DNA of 64,000 nt from Winogradskyella sp. KYW1333. GTDB taxonomy: Bacteria > Bacteroidota > Bacteroidia > Flavobacteriales > Flavobacteriaceae. The notes beneath the pieces are model-generated. The model had not been told where the DNA came from. It did no database searches and worked only from the letters and a program-made list of their open reading frames with translations. The position numbers and the translations under genes are program-made. The stretch spans positions 1 to 64,000 of the forward strand of contig NZ_QPHL01000011.1 in the NCBI RefSeq assembly GCF_003335675.1, read 5' to 3'. This document shows, in pieces, positions 1 through 8,869 of this stretch (its first letter is position 1; each line of letters opens with the position of its first letter).

Positions 1-4
1 GAAG

Positions 5-35
5 GCCCTTTGCTAAACAGCAAAGGGCTTTTTTT
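5..35 (+). terminator. Rho-independent terminator of an upstream gene
   Basis: A perfect 10-bp stem (5-14 with 19-28) closes a 4-base loop and is followed by seven T residues (29-35). It points rightwards and no gene precedes it inside the window, so it must end a transcript whose gene lies left of the window. Confidence 0.85.
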
Positions 36-110
36 ATACCCTTTTTTAATTGTACCTCCCCACTCTTAAAACCAGAGAAAAATGCACCTCTAAAATTAGT
101 ATGCGTTGAA

Positions 111-274
111 ATGGATGTTTTTGGTATTGAATTGAACGAATTTACCTGTAGTTCTTATTCAAGAGGTGTTTCAGATATAAGCAAGAAAACACAAAAGTGA
201 AAATATTAATAATACCTACAAATGAAGAATTAGAGATTGCCAGACAAATATTTAATCTATTCAATAAAGAATAG
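111..274 (+). pseudogene. Decayed short ORF pair, possible gene remnant
   Basis: Two short plus-strand frames abut. An ATG at 111 opens 29 codons ending at the TGA at 198-200, and a GTG at 197 opens 25 codons ending at the TAG at 272-274. The first frame is open further left, to about position 40, without a start codon. The translations (MDVFGIELNEFT... and VKILIIPTNEELEIARQIF...) look protein-like but match no family I recognise. The layout fits the tail of a gene broken by a frameshift or deletion, or chance ORFs in spacer DNA. The rest of 38-341 holds only the two terminators. Confidence 0.25.
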
Positions 275-279
275 GTATT

Positions 280-311
280 AAAAAACCGAGTTAATAATTA
301 CTCGGTTTTTT
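280..311 (-). terminator. Bidirectional terminator after acyl-CoA dehydrogenase
   Basis: A 12-bp perfect stem (280-291 with 300-311) with an 8-base loop has an A-run on its left arm and a T-run on its right arm, so it can stop transcription in both directions. It lies 31 bases past the stop of the leftward acyl-CoA dehydrogenase gene. Confidence 0.85.
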
Positions 312-341
312 AATTGTGGAAAAATATTATGTTGTTATTGG

Positions 342-1484
342 TTATCCTTTAATAACTCCTCTAGAAATTACTATTTTTTGAATTTCCGATGTACCTTCAT
401 AAATCTGGGTAATTTTTGCATCACGCATTAAACGTTCTACATGGTATTCCTTAACAAAACCATTTCCGCCATGGATTTGAACTGCCTCAACGGTTTGTTC
501 CATTGCAACTTTAGAAGCATATAGTTTTGCCATTGCACTTGACATATCATGATTAACACCTTTGTCTTTTTCCCAAGCTGATTTCATCACTAAGTGTCTA
601 GCAGCTTCAATCTCGGTATACATATCTGCCAGTTTAAATGCAATTGCTTGATGGTTACATATCTCTGTGCCAAATGCTTTTCTAACTTTAGAATATTCAA
701 GAGCTAATTCGTAAGCACCAGATGCGATTCCAAGTGCCTGTGAAGCGATACCAATACGACCACCAGATAAAGTTTTCATAGCAAACTTAAACCCAAAGCC
801 ATCTTCTCCGATTCTATTTTCCTTTGGCACTTTTACATCATTAAACTGCAAAGTGTGTGTATCACTACCTCTAATACCCAATTTATCTTCCTTTGGTCCA
901 ATATCAAATCCTGGTGTGCCTTTCTCTACAATAAAAGCATTAATTCCTTTGTGCCCTTTTTCTCTATCAGTCTGGGCAATAACAAGATATACATCAGATC
1001 TGCCACCATTTGTAATCCAGTTCTTAGTACCATTAATCACGTAATGGTCACCCATATCAATGGCTGTAGTCTTTTGTGAGGTTGCATCACTTCCAGCTTC
1101 AGGTTCGCTCAAACAAAAAGCACCTATATATTCTCCGGTAGCAAGTTTAGTAAGATATTTTTGTTTTTGTTCTTCAGTACCATAATTCTCAAGACCATAA
1201 CAAACCAAAGAATTGTTCACAGATACAATGACGGAGGCAGAAGCATCAATTTTAGAAAGTTCTTCCATAATTAAAACATATGAAATTGTATCCATTCCAC
1301 TTCCACCGTATTTTGGATCTACCATAATTCCCAAGAATCCAAGTTCTCCCATTTTCTTCACCAATTCATCTGGAAATTCTTGTTTTTCATCTCTTTCTAT
1401 AACACCAGGAAGTAGTTCTATTTTTGCAAAATCACGTGCAGCGTCACGTATCATTAAATGCTCTTCGGTTAAGCTAAAGTCCAT
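342..1484 (-). CDS. Acyl-CoA dehydrogenase (short/branched-chain type)
   Basis: This FAD enzyme oxidises acyl-CoA to enoyl-CoA in the cytoplasm and passes electrons to electron-transfer flavoprotein, in fatty-acid or branched-chain amino-acid breakdown. The 380-aa length is typical of the family. The N-terminal helical domain is followed by the FAD/substrate motif LSEPEAGSDA near residues 124-133 and by the C-terminal helical domain with IYEGTSEIQ. In that last motif E363 is the expected catalytic base of short-chain members. It stands alone, divergent from anmK with a 91-bp gap. A TATCTTTG element reading leftwards at 1529-1522 could be its -7 box, although the best -33 match is 20 bases away. 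The exact acyl substrate (butyryl, isovaleryl or 2-methylbutyryl) cannot be read from sequence alone. Confidence 0.93.
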   Translation of the reverse strand: MDFSLTEEHLMIRDAARDFAKIELLPGVIERDEKQEFPDELVKKMGELGFLGIMVDPKYGGSGMDTISYVLIMEELSKIDASASVIVSVNNSLVCYGLENYGTEEQKQKYLTKLATGEYIGAFCLSEPEAGSDATSQKTTAIDMGDHYVINGTKNWITNGGRSDVYLVIAQTDREKGHKGINAFIVEKGTPGFDIGPKEDKLGIRGSDTHTLQFNDVKVPKENRIGEDGFGFKFAMKTLSGGRIGIASQALGIASGAYELALEYSKVRKAFGTEICNHQAIAFKLADMYTEIEAARHLVMKSAWEKDKGVNHDMSSAMAKLYASKVAMEQTVEAVQIHGGNGFVKEYHVERLMRDAKITQIYEGTSEIQKIVISRGVIKG

Positions 1485-1575
1485 ATAACAAATTAATTAT
1501 TGATTTGATAAAATTTTGGTGCAAAGATAACTCTTATTTGCTGTATTTTCAATAACTAATAGTATTTTTACTAAT

Positions 1576-2643
1576 ATGATAAAATCTTCTTATAATGTAA
1601 TTGGAGTAATGTCTGGAACATCATTGGATGGTGTAGACATAATTTATGCTCAATTTGATTATAATGCTAATTGGAATTTTAAGATAAAATATTCTGAAAC
1701 AGTCTCTTATTCTAAAGAATGGAAAGAAAAATTAAAGTTACTGACTCGTAGTTCAAAAGAGCAATTAATAGGGTTAGATTTATTATACTCCAAATTATTA
1801 GCCCATATTATAAATGAGTTTATTAAACGGAACGAAATAAAAGAAATTGACTTTATTTCGTCACATGGACATACAGCTTTACATAGACCTGACTTAGGTT
1901 TTACATATCAAATTGGGAATAAACAAATTCTTGCGGATACATTAGGTCAAAAAATAATATGTGATTTTAGATTACAAGATATAGAATTAGGTGGCCAAGG
2001 TGCACCCTTAGTTCCAATTGGTGATCAGCTTTTGTTTTCAGATTACCAATATTGTATTAATCTTGGTGGTTTTGCCAATATTTCATTTGATTTTGAAGAT
2101 GAAAGAATAGCTTTTGATATATGCCCAGTTAATATTGTACTGAATCATTATGTTCATGATATAGGATTAGAGTTTGATGAAAGTGGCAAAATTGCATCCA
2201 AAGGTGAAGTAAATAGAAAATTATTAGATGAATTAAACGACTTGGCATTCTATAATCTATCAAATCCAAAATCGTTGGGTTTAGAATGGGTTAATGAGCA
2301 TATATTTCCAATTATTGACAACTATACTTTAAAACTTACAGATATATTATCCACTTTTATTGAGCATATAGCAATTCAGATTTCAGAGGTTATTATGAAA
2401 AAGGGTGAAAAGGTATTGATTACTGGAGGTGGTGCTTATAACAAATATCTAATCTCCAGAATACAATACCATGTTGATTCAATTATTATAATTCCATCGA
2501 AAGATATAATTGAATTTAAAGAGGCTTTGATTTTCGCTCTATTAGGTATTTTGAAGGATAGAAATGATACAAATTGTTTGGCAAGTGTAACTGGCGCTAA
2601 AAAGAATCACTCATCTGGAAAAATTTTACTACCGAGAGTATAA
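1576..2643 (+). CDS. anmK: Anhydro-N-acetylmuramic acid kinase
   Basis: AnmK phosphorylates and opens 1,6-anhydro-N-acetylmuramic acid released from peptidoglycan, giving MurNAc-6-phosphate for cell-wall recycling. The signature GVMSGTSLDGVD occupies residues 10-21. A second conserved block, LGGQGAPLVPIGD, supplies the catalytic Asp region, INLGGFANIS follows, and the ATPase-type loop LITGGGAYN lies near the C-terminus. The 355-aa length fits the family. Its neighbours are not recycling genes, but the window also encodes Mpl, another recycling enzyme. Confidence 0.93.
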   Translation: MIKSSYNVIGVMSGTSLDGVDIIYAQFDYNANWNFKIKYSETVSYSKEWKEKLKLLTRSSKEQLIGLDLLYSKLLAHIINEFIKRNEIKEIDFISSHGHTALHRPDLGFTYQIGNKQILADTLGQKIICDFRLQDIELGGQGAPLVPIGDQLLFSDYQYCINLGGFANISFDFEDERIAFDICPVNIVLNHYVHDIGLEFDESGKIASKGEVNRKLLDELNDLAFYNLSNPKSLGLEWVNEHIFPIIDNYTLKLTDILSTFIEHIAIQISEVIMKKGEKVLITGGGAYNKYLISRIQYHVDSIIIIPSKDIIEFKEALIFALLGILKDRNDTNCLASVTGAKKNHSSGKILLPRV

Positions 2644-2662
2644 ATTAAGTAGTTAATTCACA

Positions 2663-2690
2663 TTGTAGCTTTTTTAGTTTTTTATATTTG
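2663..2690 (+). promoter_or_regulatory. Flavobacterial promoter for the 2715 dehydrogenase
   Basis: TTG at 2663-2665, a 17-base spacer and TATATTTG at 2683-2690 match the Bacteroidota housekeeping consensus TTG(N17-19)TAnnTTTG. The predicted transcript would start close to 2697 and give a short leader before the TTG start codon at 2715. Confidence 0.7.
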
Positions 2691-2714
2691 TTGTAACTAA
2701 CTAAATCACAACTC

Positions 2715-3944
2715 TTGATAAAGGAATTACTTCAGAAATACGAAAATAAATCTCCAGAAATCGTATTTCATTGGAACGATCCCGAGACAAATGCAGAAGG
2801 TTGGACTGTCATCAACTCCTTAAGAGGGGGTGCAGCTGGTGGTGGTACACGTATGCGCAAAGGTCTAGACATGAACGAAGTACTCTCTCTTGCTAAAACT
2901 ATGGAAGTAAAGTTTACTGTTTCTGGGCCATTAATTGGTGGTGCTAAATCTGGTATAAACTTTGACCCAAAAGATCCAAGAAAAAGGGGTGTGCTTGAAC
3001 GTTGGTATAAAGCTGTTTCGCCTTTGCTTAAAAGTTATTATGGTACAGGTGGTGATTTAAATGTAGATGAAATTCAAGAAGTGATACCAATTACTGAGGC
3101 GAGTGGCGTTTGGCATCCACAAGAAGGAGTTTTTGAAGGTCATTTCAGGCCAACACAAGCAGATAAAATAAATAGAATAGGTCAATTGAGACATGGTGTT
3201 ATTAAGGTAATTGAAAACCCAAAATATTCTCCGGATGTTTTAAGAAAATACACTGTTGCAGATATGATTACTGGATATGGGGTCGCAATTGCAACAAAAC
3301 ATTTTTATGATCTAAATGATGATTCTATAAAAGGTAAAAGAGTTATTGTGCAAGGGTTTGGTAACGTTGGCGCATCGGCAGCTTTCTATTTTGCACAAAT
3401 GGGCGCAAAAATAGTTGGTATCATTGACAAAGTAGGAGGGCTTATTAATCCTGAAGGGTTTTCATTTAATGAAATTATAGAATTATATCTTAATAAAAGT
3501 GGTAATACTTTAGTAGCAGAAAATTTGATACCTTTTGAGGAAATTAATAGTTTGATTTGGTCCTTAAAAACTGAAGTTTTTGCTCCATGCGCGGCCTCTC
3601 GCTTGATTACCAAAGACCAAATAGATCAAATGATTAATACTGGTTTAGAGGTTATATCTTGCGGAGCTAATGTTCCATTTGCTGATAAGGAGATATTTTT
3701 CGGTCCAATAATGGAACATACAGACCAAAAAGTTAGTTTAATTCCAGATTTTATTTCAAATTGTGGAATGGCAAGAGTATTTGCTTACTTTATGGAAAGG
3801 AAAGTTCAAATGACTGATGAAGCAATTTTTAAGGATACCTCTAAAGTCATAAGAAAAGCATTAAGAGAAGTAAAGAAAAAGAATCCTAACAGAGTAGGTA
3901 TTAGTGAAACTGCATTTGAAATAGCATTGAGACAATTAATATAA
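2715..3944 (+). CDS. Glu/Leu/Phe/Val dehydrogenase
   Basis: This is an NAD(P)-dependent amino-acid dehydrogenase that interconverts an amino acid and its 2-oxo acid with release of ammonia. The N-terminal dimerisation and catalytic domain carries GGAAGGGTRMRKG (residues 38-50) and GPLIGGAKSG, with K78 the expected catalytic or substrate lysine. The C-terminal Rossmann domain shows VQGFGNVGA near residue 212. The length of 409 aa is normal. The only upstream start is TTG at 2715, because the first internal ATG falls after the glycine-rich catalytic motif. The gene heads a rightward run through folC. Whether glutamate or a branched-chain amino acid is the substrate is not decided by these motifs. 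Confidence 0.9.
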   Translation: MIKELLQKYENKSPEIVFHWNDPETNAEGWTVINSLRGGAAGGGTRMRKGLDMNEVLSLAKTMEVKFTVSGPLIGGAKSGINFDPKDPRKRGVLERWYKAVSPLLKSYYGTGGDLNVDEIQEVIPITEASGVWHPQEGVFEGHFRPTQADKINRIGQLRHGVIKVIENPKYSPDVLRKYTVADMITGYGVAIATKHFYDLNDDSIKGKRVIVQGFGNVGASAAFYFAQMGAKIVGIIDKVGGLINPEGFSFNEIIELYLNKSGNTLVAENLIPFEEINSLIWSLKTEVFAPCAASRLITKDQIDQMINTGLEVISCGANVPFADKEIFFGPIMEHTDQKVSLIPDFISNCGMARVFAYFMERKVQMTDEAIFKDTSKVIRKALREVKKKNPNRVGISETAFEIALRQLI

Positions 3945-3957
3945 AACACCCCATAAT

Positions 3958-5349
3958 ATGGAAACAGTAATAATTCTCGTTTTTATCGGTGGTTATTTAG
4001 CCATAACATTAGAGCATAATATTAAAATAGACAAATTGATTCCTGCTTTAGTCATGATGGCTATAAGTTGGGCCTTAATTTCCTTAGGGATTGATGATTT
4101 CTCTCAATGGTTTGACTCTGGTAAGCATAGTTTGATGGAGAATTTTGGTATGCTAGGTCACGAAGATAAAATGCATTTAATGGAGGAGACTTTATTACAT
4201 CATTTGGGCAAAACTGCAGAGATCTTGGTTTTCTTACTTGGTGCAATGACAATCGTTGAAATTATAGATTATTTTGATGGATTTTCTACAATTAAAGCAG
4301 CGGTAAATTTTAATAGTAGAAAGAAATTATTATGGATGTTTTCTGGATTAGCATTTATTTTATCAGCAATTATTGACAACTTAACTGCAACAATTGTATT
4401 AATTTCTATTCTTCAGAAAATTGTTAAAGATAGAAACATCAGAATTTGGTATGCAGGTTTAATAATTATAGCAGCAAACGCAGGTGGAGCTTGGTCTCCA
4501 ATTGGAGATGTTACAACTACAATGCTATGGATTGGAGATAAGGTCTCGACAGGTAGATTGTTTGTATATTTATTCATCCCATCATTGCTATGTATGGTAG
4601 TGCCAACTTTTATAGCCTCGCTACTTCCTTCGTTTCAAGGAGAACTAGAATTACAAGCAGATGATAATAAGCCAAAAAATAAGTTTAGCTCCACGATGTT
4701 GTTTTTAGGTTTAGGTGCAATCGTATTTGTTCCTGTTTTTAAAGTAATCACACACTTACCACCTTATGTTGGTATGATGTTATCATTGGGTGTTGTTGCA
4801 ATTTTTGCAGAAATATATAGTAATTCTAAGTTCGCTATATCAACAATTACTTCGGAGGAGCACCATGAACATGCAAGTCATAGTCCAGTCCATTATTCTT
4901 TATCAAAAATAGAATTACCAAGTATCCTATTCTTTTTAGGTATTTTAATGGCCGTTGCGGCCTTAGAATCATTAGGAATATTGTTTGGCTTTGCTGATGG
5001 CTTAAAAGAAAATATTGGTTTATTGGGCACTGAACCAAAAGGAACGGTAGTATCAGATTTAGTTGTACTATTACTAGGAGTTGGTTCTGCTGTTATTGAT
5101 AATGTACCACTAGTTGCAGCTAGCTTAGGAATGTTCTCAGAACCTTTAGATAATCAGTTATGGCATTTTGTTGCATATTCAGCTGGTACTGGTGGAAGTA
5201 TGTTAATTATTGGCTCAGCAGCAGGGGTTGTTGCAATGGGTATGGAAAAAATAGATTTCTTCTGGTATCTAAGAAAAATTTCTTGGTTAGCACTAGTTGG
5301 TTTTATTGCTGGCGCAGTTGCATTTATGGCCACAAGAGCTCTTTTCTAA
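3958..5349 (+). CDS. nhaD: Sodium:proton antiporter, NhaD family
   Basis: This inner-membrane antiporter exchanges Na+ (or Li+) for H+, as expected for a marine flavobacterium. The 463 residues are almost entirely hydrophobic segments separated by short loops. Two conserved intramembrane regions stand out: IIDNLTATIVLISIL with ANAGGAWSPIGDVTTTMLW in the first half, and AVIDNVPLVAASLGMF with AYSAGTGGSMLIIGSAAG in the second. These two D-N-x-(T/P) helices are the inverted-repeat core of the ion transporter superfamily. A His-rich cytosolic loop (EEHHEHASHS) lies mid-protein. It starts 13 bases after the dehydrogenase stop. Confidence 0.92.
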   Translation: METVIILVFIGGYLAITLEHNIKIDKLIPALVMMAISWALISLGIDDFSQWFDSGKHSLMENFGMLGHEDKMHLMEETLLHHLGKTAEILVFLLGAMTIVEIIDYFDGFSTIKAAVNFNSRKKLLWMFSGLAFILSAIIDNLTATIVLISILQKIVKDRNIRIWYAGLIIIAANAGGAWSPIGDVTTTMLWIGDKVSTGRLFVYLFIPSLLCMVVPTFIASLLPSFQGELELQADDNKPKNKFSSTMLFLGLGAIVFVPVFKVITHLPPYVGMMLSLGVVAIFAEIYSNSKFAISTITSEEHHEHASHSPVHYSLSKIELPSILFFLGILMAVAALESLGILFGFADGLKENIGLLGTEPKGTVVSDLVVLLLGVGSAVIDNVPLVAASLGMFSEPLDNQLWHFVAYSAGTGGSMLIIGSAAGVVAMGMEKIDFFWYLRKISWLALVGFIAGAVAFMATRALF

Positions 5350-5411
5350 CATACTTAAGTGAGAAACTAAGCGTTATAACTTACAAGAACTTTTAAATTT
5401 AAACTTATCAT

Positions 5412-6107
5412 ATGATATTACTAAGTAATATTCAGGATGAATCTGAACGATTAACTGATGGTGAATCAGTTGAAAAAACACTTTCTATAATAGAGTTAAT
5501 TACCAGTGGTGGAACATCTGGTATGGTTATTATACTTATTCTTTTCTTACTACTTATTGTAGCTACATATATTTATTTTGAACGAATATTTGCAATTAAA
5601 GTAGCGTCCAAAGTTGATTCAAATTTTATGAATCAGATTAAAGACCATGTCAGTAATGGGAAAATTGATTCTGCACAAATGCTCTGTGCACAAATTAATT
5701 CACCGGTTTCAAGATTAATATCAAAAGGCATAACTAGAATTGGTAAACCATTAGAAGATATAAATACAGCAATTGAAAATGCAGGTAGATTAGAGATTTA
5801 TAGTTTAGAAAAACACGTAAGCGTTTTGGCTACGATTTCTGGTGTGGCACCGATGATCGGATTCTTGGGTACAGTTATAGGTATGATTCTATCAATTTTT
5901 GAACTTGCAAATGCTGGAGGAACAATTCAAATGGATGTTTTAGCAAGTGGTTTGTATACAGCCATGACTACAACAGTTGGTGGTTTAATAGTAGGTATAA
6001 TTGCCTATGTTGCCTATAACCATATTGTTGTTAGAACAAATAAGGTTGTCTATCAGATGGAGGCTAATTCAGTAGAGTTCTTAGACCATTTAAACGAGCC
6101 TATCTAA
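5412..6107 (+). CDS. exbB: MotA/TolQ/ExbB proton channel protein
   Basis: This inner-membrane subunit of the proton-motive-force-driven motor energises TonB-dependent outer-membrane transport. It has three membrane segments: one near residues 34-56 and a pair in the second half around GVAPMIGFLGTVIGMI and TAMTTTVGGLIVGIIAYVAY, the typical ExbB fold. The length is 231 aa. The next gene, exbD, starts one base after its stop and a TonB-like gene follows, so the three form one functional set. ExbB and TolQ share this fold; the TonB-like neighbour favours ExbB. Confidence 0.9.
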   Translation: MILLSNIQDESERLTDGESVEKTLSIIELITSGGTSGMVIILILFLLLIVATYIYFERIFAIKVASKVDSNFMNQIKDHVSNGKIDSAQMLCAQINSPVSRLISKGITRIGKPLEDINTAIENAGRLEIYSLEKHVSVLATISGVAPMIGFLGTVIGMILSIFELANAGGTIQMDVLASGLYTAMTTTVGGLIVGIIAYVAYNHIVVRTNKVVYQMEANSVEFLDHLNEPI

Positions 6108-6108
6108 C

Positions 6109-6501
6109 GTGAATATCAGAGGAAGAAATAAAGTTACTCCAGAATTCAATATGGCCTCAATGACCGATATTGTGTTCTTGTTGCTCATATTTTTTATGAT
6201 AGCATCAACTCTTGTAACCACCAATGCAATCGATATTATTTTACCAAAGGCAAGTGGTAAAACTGAGAATAAAAAATCCATTGCAGTTAGTATTAAAAAA
6301 GACTTGACTTATTATATTGACCAAAGAAGAGTAGGAGAGAGTATTTTAGAAAATGAACTTATTACGGCATTATCCGATCAAGAAAAGCCAACAATTGTTT
6401 TAAGGGCAGAAAAATCGGTTCCTGTTGAGAATGTAGTAAAAGTAATGGATATCGCTAATAGAAATAAATTCAAGGTGATTTTGGCAGTGAAACCAAAATA
6501 A
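6109..6501 (+). CDS. exbD: ExbD/TolR biopolymer transport protein
   Basis: This partner of the ExbB channel has a single membrane anchor and a periplasmic domain. After a short basic N-terminus the segment near residues 17-37 (MTDIVFLLLIFFMIAST) holds the conserved membrane Asp of the family (D18 in SMTDIVFLLL), which is the proton-carrying residue. The remaining roughly 90 residues form the periplasmic alpha/beta domain. It starts with GTG at 6109, one base after the exbB stop, which implies translational coupling. The length of 130 aa is typical. Confidence 0.9.
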   Translation: MNIRGRNKVTPEFNMASMTDIVFLLLIFFMIASTLVTTNAIDIILPKASGKTENKKSIAVSIKKDLTYYIDQRRVGESILENELITALSDQEKPTIVLRAEKSVPVENVVKVMDIANRNKFKVILAVKPK

Positions 6502-6540
6502 GCGGCATTATTTTTGAATTTATACTAAGAAACTTTAGTA

Positions 6541-7386
6541 ATGAAGTATTTAGAGACTAAACATGAGCGTAATGCGGCGCGAATAACAACCTTAATTTCA
6601 ATTATTTTGTTGTTATTACTATTTGTAGTTGGTCCTCAATATTTAGATCCTCCTGAAGAATATGGCGTGACTGTAAATTTTGGCACTACCGACTTTGGTA
6701 ATGGTAACAGACCATTAAGTAAACCTAGAAAAGCTATAAAAGAACAAATTGAAGAATCTCAACCTGAAACTCCAAAGGTTGAACCTACAAATTCTCAGAC
6801 CAAAACAGAAGAAATTATTACTGAAGAAAACACTGAAGAAATTGCCATTAAAAAGCAAAAGGAAGCAGAGGCACGTGCAAAGGCAGAAGCAGAACGTGTT
6901 GAAAGGCAAAAACGGGAAGCTGAAGAACGAAAAAGAAGAGAGGAAGAAGAAAAGAGGAAGAAACTTGACAACCTTATAGGTGGTGTGAAAAATTCTGATG
7001 GTAAAACTGATGGAGGTAAAGGTCCAGATAATCAAGGAGAAAATAAAGGGCAGTCTAATGGTAATCCATATGCACCAAGTTATTTTGGCGGTTCAGGACC
7101 TGGTAAAGGTAATGTAGGTTACGGTTTAGGTGGAAGAGGTAAACCATCTAGAGAAATTTATAAACAAGACTGTAATGAATATGGTCTGGTAGTCGTTAAA
7201 ATTGAAGTTAACCTACAGGGAAATGTCATTAAGGCTATACCAGGAATCAAGGGCACAACAAATACACATCCTTGTCTCTTAGAACCTGCTAAAAAAATTG
7301 CAGAATCGCATAAATGGCCATCAGATCCCGATGCACCTGCAAGACAGATTGGTTTTGTAAGTATTAATTTTGACTTAGGTCAATAA
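6541..7386 (+). CDS. TonB-like energy transducer
   Basis: This protein would span the periplasm and pass energy from ExbB/ExbD to outer-membrane receptors. It has one membrane segment near residues 17-32, then a long charged stretch rich in E, K and R (about 85-145) that should form a helix or coiled coil. A Gly/Asn/Pro-rich linker follows, then a C-terminal domain of about 80 residues (GLVVVKIEVNLQGNV... PARQIGFVSINFDLGQ) that resembles the TonB C-terminal fold. C217 and C246 in that domain could form a disulfide. The gene lies 39 bases after exbD and 3 bases before folC. Confidence 0.85.
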   Translation: MKYLETKHERNAARITTLISIILLLLLFVVGPQYLDPPEEYGVTVNFGTTDFGNGNRPLSKPRKAIKEQIEESQPETPKVEPTNSQTKTEEIITEENTEEIAIKKQKEAEARAKAEAERVERQKREAEERKRREEEEKRKKLDNLIGGVKNSDGKTDGGKGPDNQGENKGQSNGNPYAPSYFGGSGPGKGNVGYGLGGRGKPSREIYKQDCNEYGLVVVKIEVNLQGNVIKAIPGIKGTTNTHPCLLEPAKKIAESHKWPSDPDAPARQIGFVSINFDLGQ

Positions 7387-7389
7387 TCT

Positions 7390-8607
7390 ATGAATTATAA
7401 GGACACAGTTTCATGGATGTTTAAGCAATTACCTATGTATCAAAATAAAGGTAATAGTGCTTATAAAGGAGACCTAAATAATACGATAAAATTAGCAAGC
7501 CATCTTAATAATCCCGAGGCGAAATTTAAATCTATTCATGTAGCTGGTACAAACGGAAAAGGCTCAACTAGCCATATGCTCGCATCTGTGCTACAAGAAG
7601 CTGGTTACAATGTTGGCTTGTACACCTCTCCACATTTAAAAGACTTTAGAGAGCGTATTAGGATAAATGGTAATCCGATAAGTAAACAATTTGTAATGGG
7701 ATTTATCAAGAGAAATCGGAAGTTTTTTCAAAACAACCATTTTTCTTTTTTTGAAATGACTGTTGGAATGGCTTTCGATTATTTTGCCAAGAAAAAGGTT
7801 GATATCGCAGTAATTGAAGTTGGTTTGGGAGGTCGATTAGATTCTACTAATATTATATTACCAGAACTTTCTATAATCACTAATATCGGATTTGACCATA
7901 TGCAGTTTTTAGGTAATACACTTGAAGCCATAGCGAAAGAGAAAGCCGGGATTATAAAACCAAATATTCCGGTTGTAATTGGAGAGACACAAGTAGGTAC
8001 GGCACCTGTTTTCATGAATTTAGCAACAAAAAATAATTCAGAGATTTACTTTGCTGACAAAGAAATTAATAAAGTCTTTAATAGTGATTTAAAGGGCTCA
8101 TATCAATTAAAGAATATTAAAACAGTAATGAAATCTGTTGAAGTTCTTAACCATGAGGATTATAATATTTCAAAAAATCATTTAAAAAATGGATTATTAA
8201 ATGTTGTAGCTAATACTGGCATGATGGGCCGTTGGCAGGTTATTGGAAATAAACCAAAAATCATTTGTGATACTGCTCATAATAAGGAAGGACTCAGTTA
8301 TGTTATTGAACAACTTTTATCAGAATCCTTTGAAAAATTACATATTGTTTTCGGTGTAGTTAATGATAAAGACTTAACTACTATCTTACCATTATTACCA
8401 AAATCAGCATTGTACTTTTTATGCAAACCAAATGTAATGAGAGGCCTCGATGCTACGGAATTAAAGTCTAGTTTTAACAAGTATGATCTTAACTCAATTG
8501 CATTTAATACTGTTGCTGAAGCATATAATGAAGCTAAGGCAAAAGCTGATTATAATGATCTAATTTTTATTGGTGGAAGTACTTTTGTAGTGGCTGAAAT
8601 TATTTAA
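7390..8607 (+). CDS. folC: Bifunctional folylpolyglutamate synthase/dihydrofolate synthase
   Basis: FolC adds glutamate to dihydropteroate and to folates in the cytoplasm. The ATP-binding loop VAGTNGKGSTSHML has its lysine at residue 57. It is followed by YTSPHLKDFRERI, the conserved folate-binding and Mg-binding region, and by VEVGLGGRLDSTNI. The C-terminal Mur-ligase-type domain contains DTAHNKEGL. The length of 405 aa fits. It closes the rightward run that starts at 2715. Confidence 0.94.
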   Translation: MNYKDTVSWMFKQLPMYQNKGNSAYKGDLNNTIKLASHLNNPEAKFKSIHVAGTNGKGSTSHMLASVLQEAGYNVGLYTSPHLKDFRERIRINGNPISKQFVMGFIKRNRKFFQNNHFSFFEMTVGMAFDYFAKKKVDIAVIEVGLGGRLDSTNIILPELSIITNIGFDHMQFLGNTLEAIAKEKAGIIKPNIPVVIGETQVGTAPVFMNLATKNNSEIYFADKEINKVFNSDLKGSYQLKNIKTVMKSVEVLNHEDYNISKNHLKNGLLNVVANTGMMGRWQVIGNKPKIICDTAHNKEGLSYVIEQLLSESFEKLHIVFGVVNDKDLTTILPLLPKSALYFLCKPNVMRGLDATELKSSFNKYDLNSIAFNTVAEAYNEAKAKADYNDLIFIGGSTFVVAEII

Positions 8608-8625
8608 TTTTTTTAATAAAATTCT

Positions 8626-8655
8626 TTTGAGATTTTAAAAACTAATCTATATTTG
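8626..8655 (+). promoter_or_regulatory. Promoter of the tRNA-Val pair
   Basis: TTTG at 8626-8629, an 18-base spacer and TATATTTG at 8648-8655 form a near-perfect flavobacterial promoter. Its end lies 13 bases before the first tRNA, which is the spacing expected for a stable-RNA promoter. Confidence 0.8.
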
Positions 8656-8668
8656 CAGTCCAATTATT

Positions 8669-8743
8669 GGGCGCGTAGCTCAGTTGGTTCAGAGCACTTG
8701 GTTTACACCCAAGGGGTCAGGGGTTCGAATCCCTTCGCGCCCA
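8669..8743 (+). tRNA. tRNA-Val (anticodon TAC)
   Basis: This is a 75-nt cloverleaf. The acceptor stem GGGCGCG pairs with CGCGCCC at 8736-8742, followed by discriminator A8743. The anticodon stem CTTGG/CCAAG encloses loop TTTACAC with anticodon TAC, and the T arm contains GGTTCGAATCC. The CCA end is not fully encoded (ACA follows). It reads GTA and GTG codons. Confidence 0.96.
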
Positions 8744-8744
8744 C

Positions 8745-8772
8745 AAAAGTTCACAGAAATGTGGACTTTTTT
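8745..8772 (+). terminator. Hairpin between the two tRNA-Val genes
   Basis: A 10-bp stem with one G-U pair (8745-8754 with 8761-8770) and a 6-base loop is followed by TTGGTTTTT. It resembles an intrinsic terminator or a processing hairpin between the two tRNAs. If it terminates strongly, the second tRNA depends on partial readthrough. Confidence 0.6.
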
Positions 8773-8785
8773 GGTTTTTAACAAT

Positions 8786-8860
8786 GGGTCATTAACTCAG
8801 TTGGTTTAGAGTGTTACCTTGACAGGGTAGAAGTCACTGGTTCGAATCCAGTATGACCCA
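8786..8860 (+). tRNA. tRNA-Val (anticodon GAC)
   Basis: This is a 75-nt cloverleaf. The acceptor stem GGGTCAT pairs with ATGACCC at 8853-8859, with discriminator A8860. The anticodon stem TTACC/GGTAG (one wobble pair) encloses TTGACAG with anticodon GAC, and the T arm contains GGTTCGAATCC. It reads GTC and GTT codons, so the pair together covers all valine codons. Confidence 0.95.
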
Positions 8861-8869
8861 CAAATATGA

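Noticed and set aside
6715..7035. Minus-strand ORF of 106 aa rich in Phe, Ser and Cys
   Set aside because: It is the reverse complement of the Glu/Lys-rich TonB-like linker, a typical shadow of low-complexity coding DNA.
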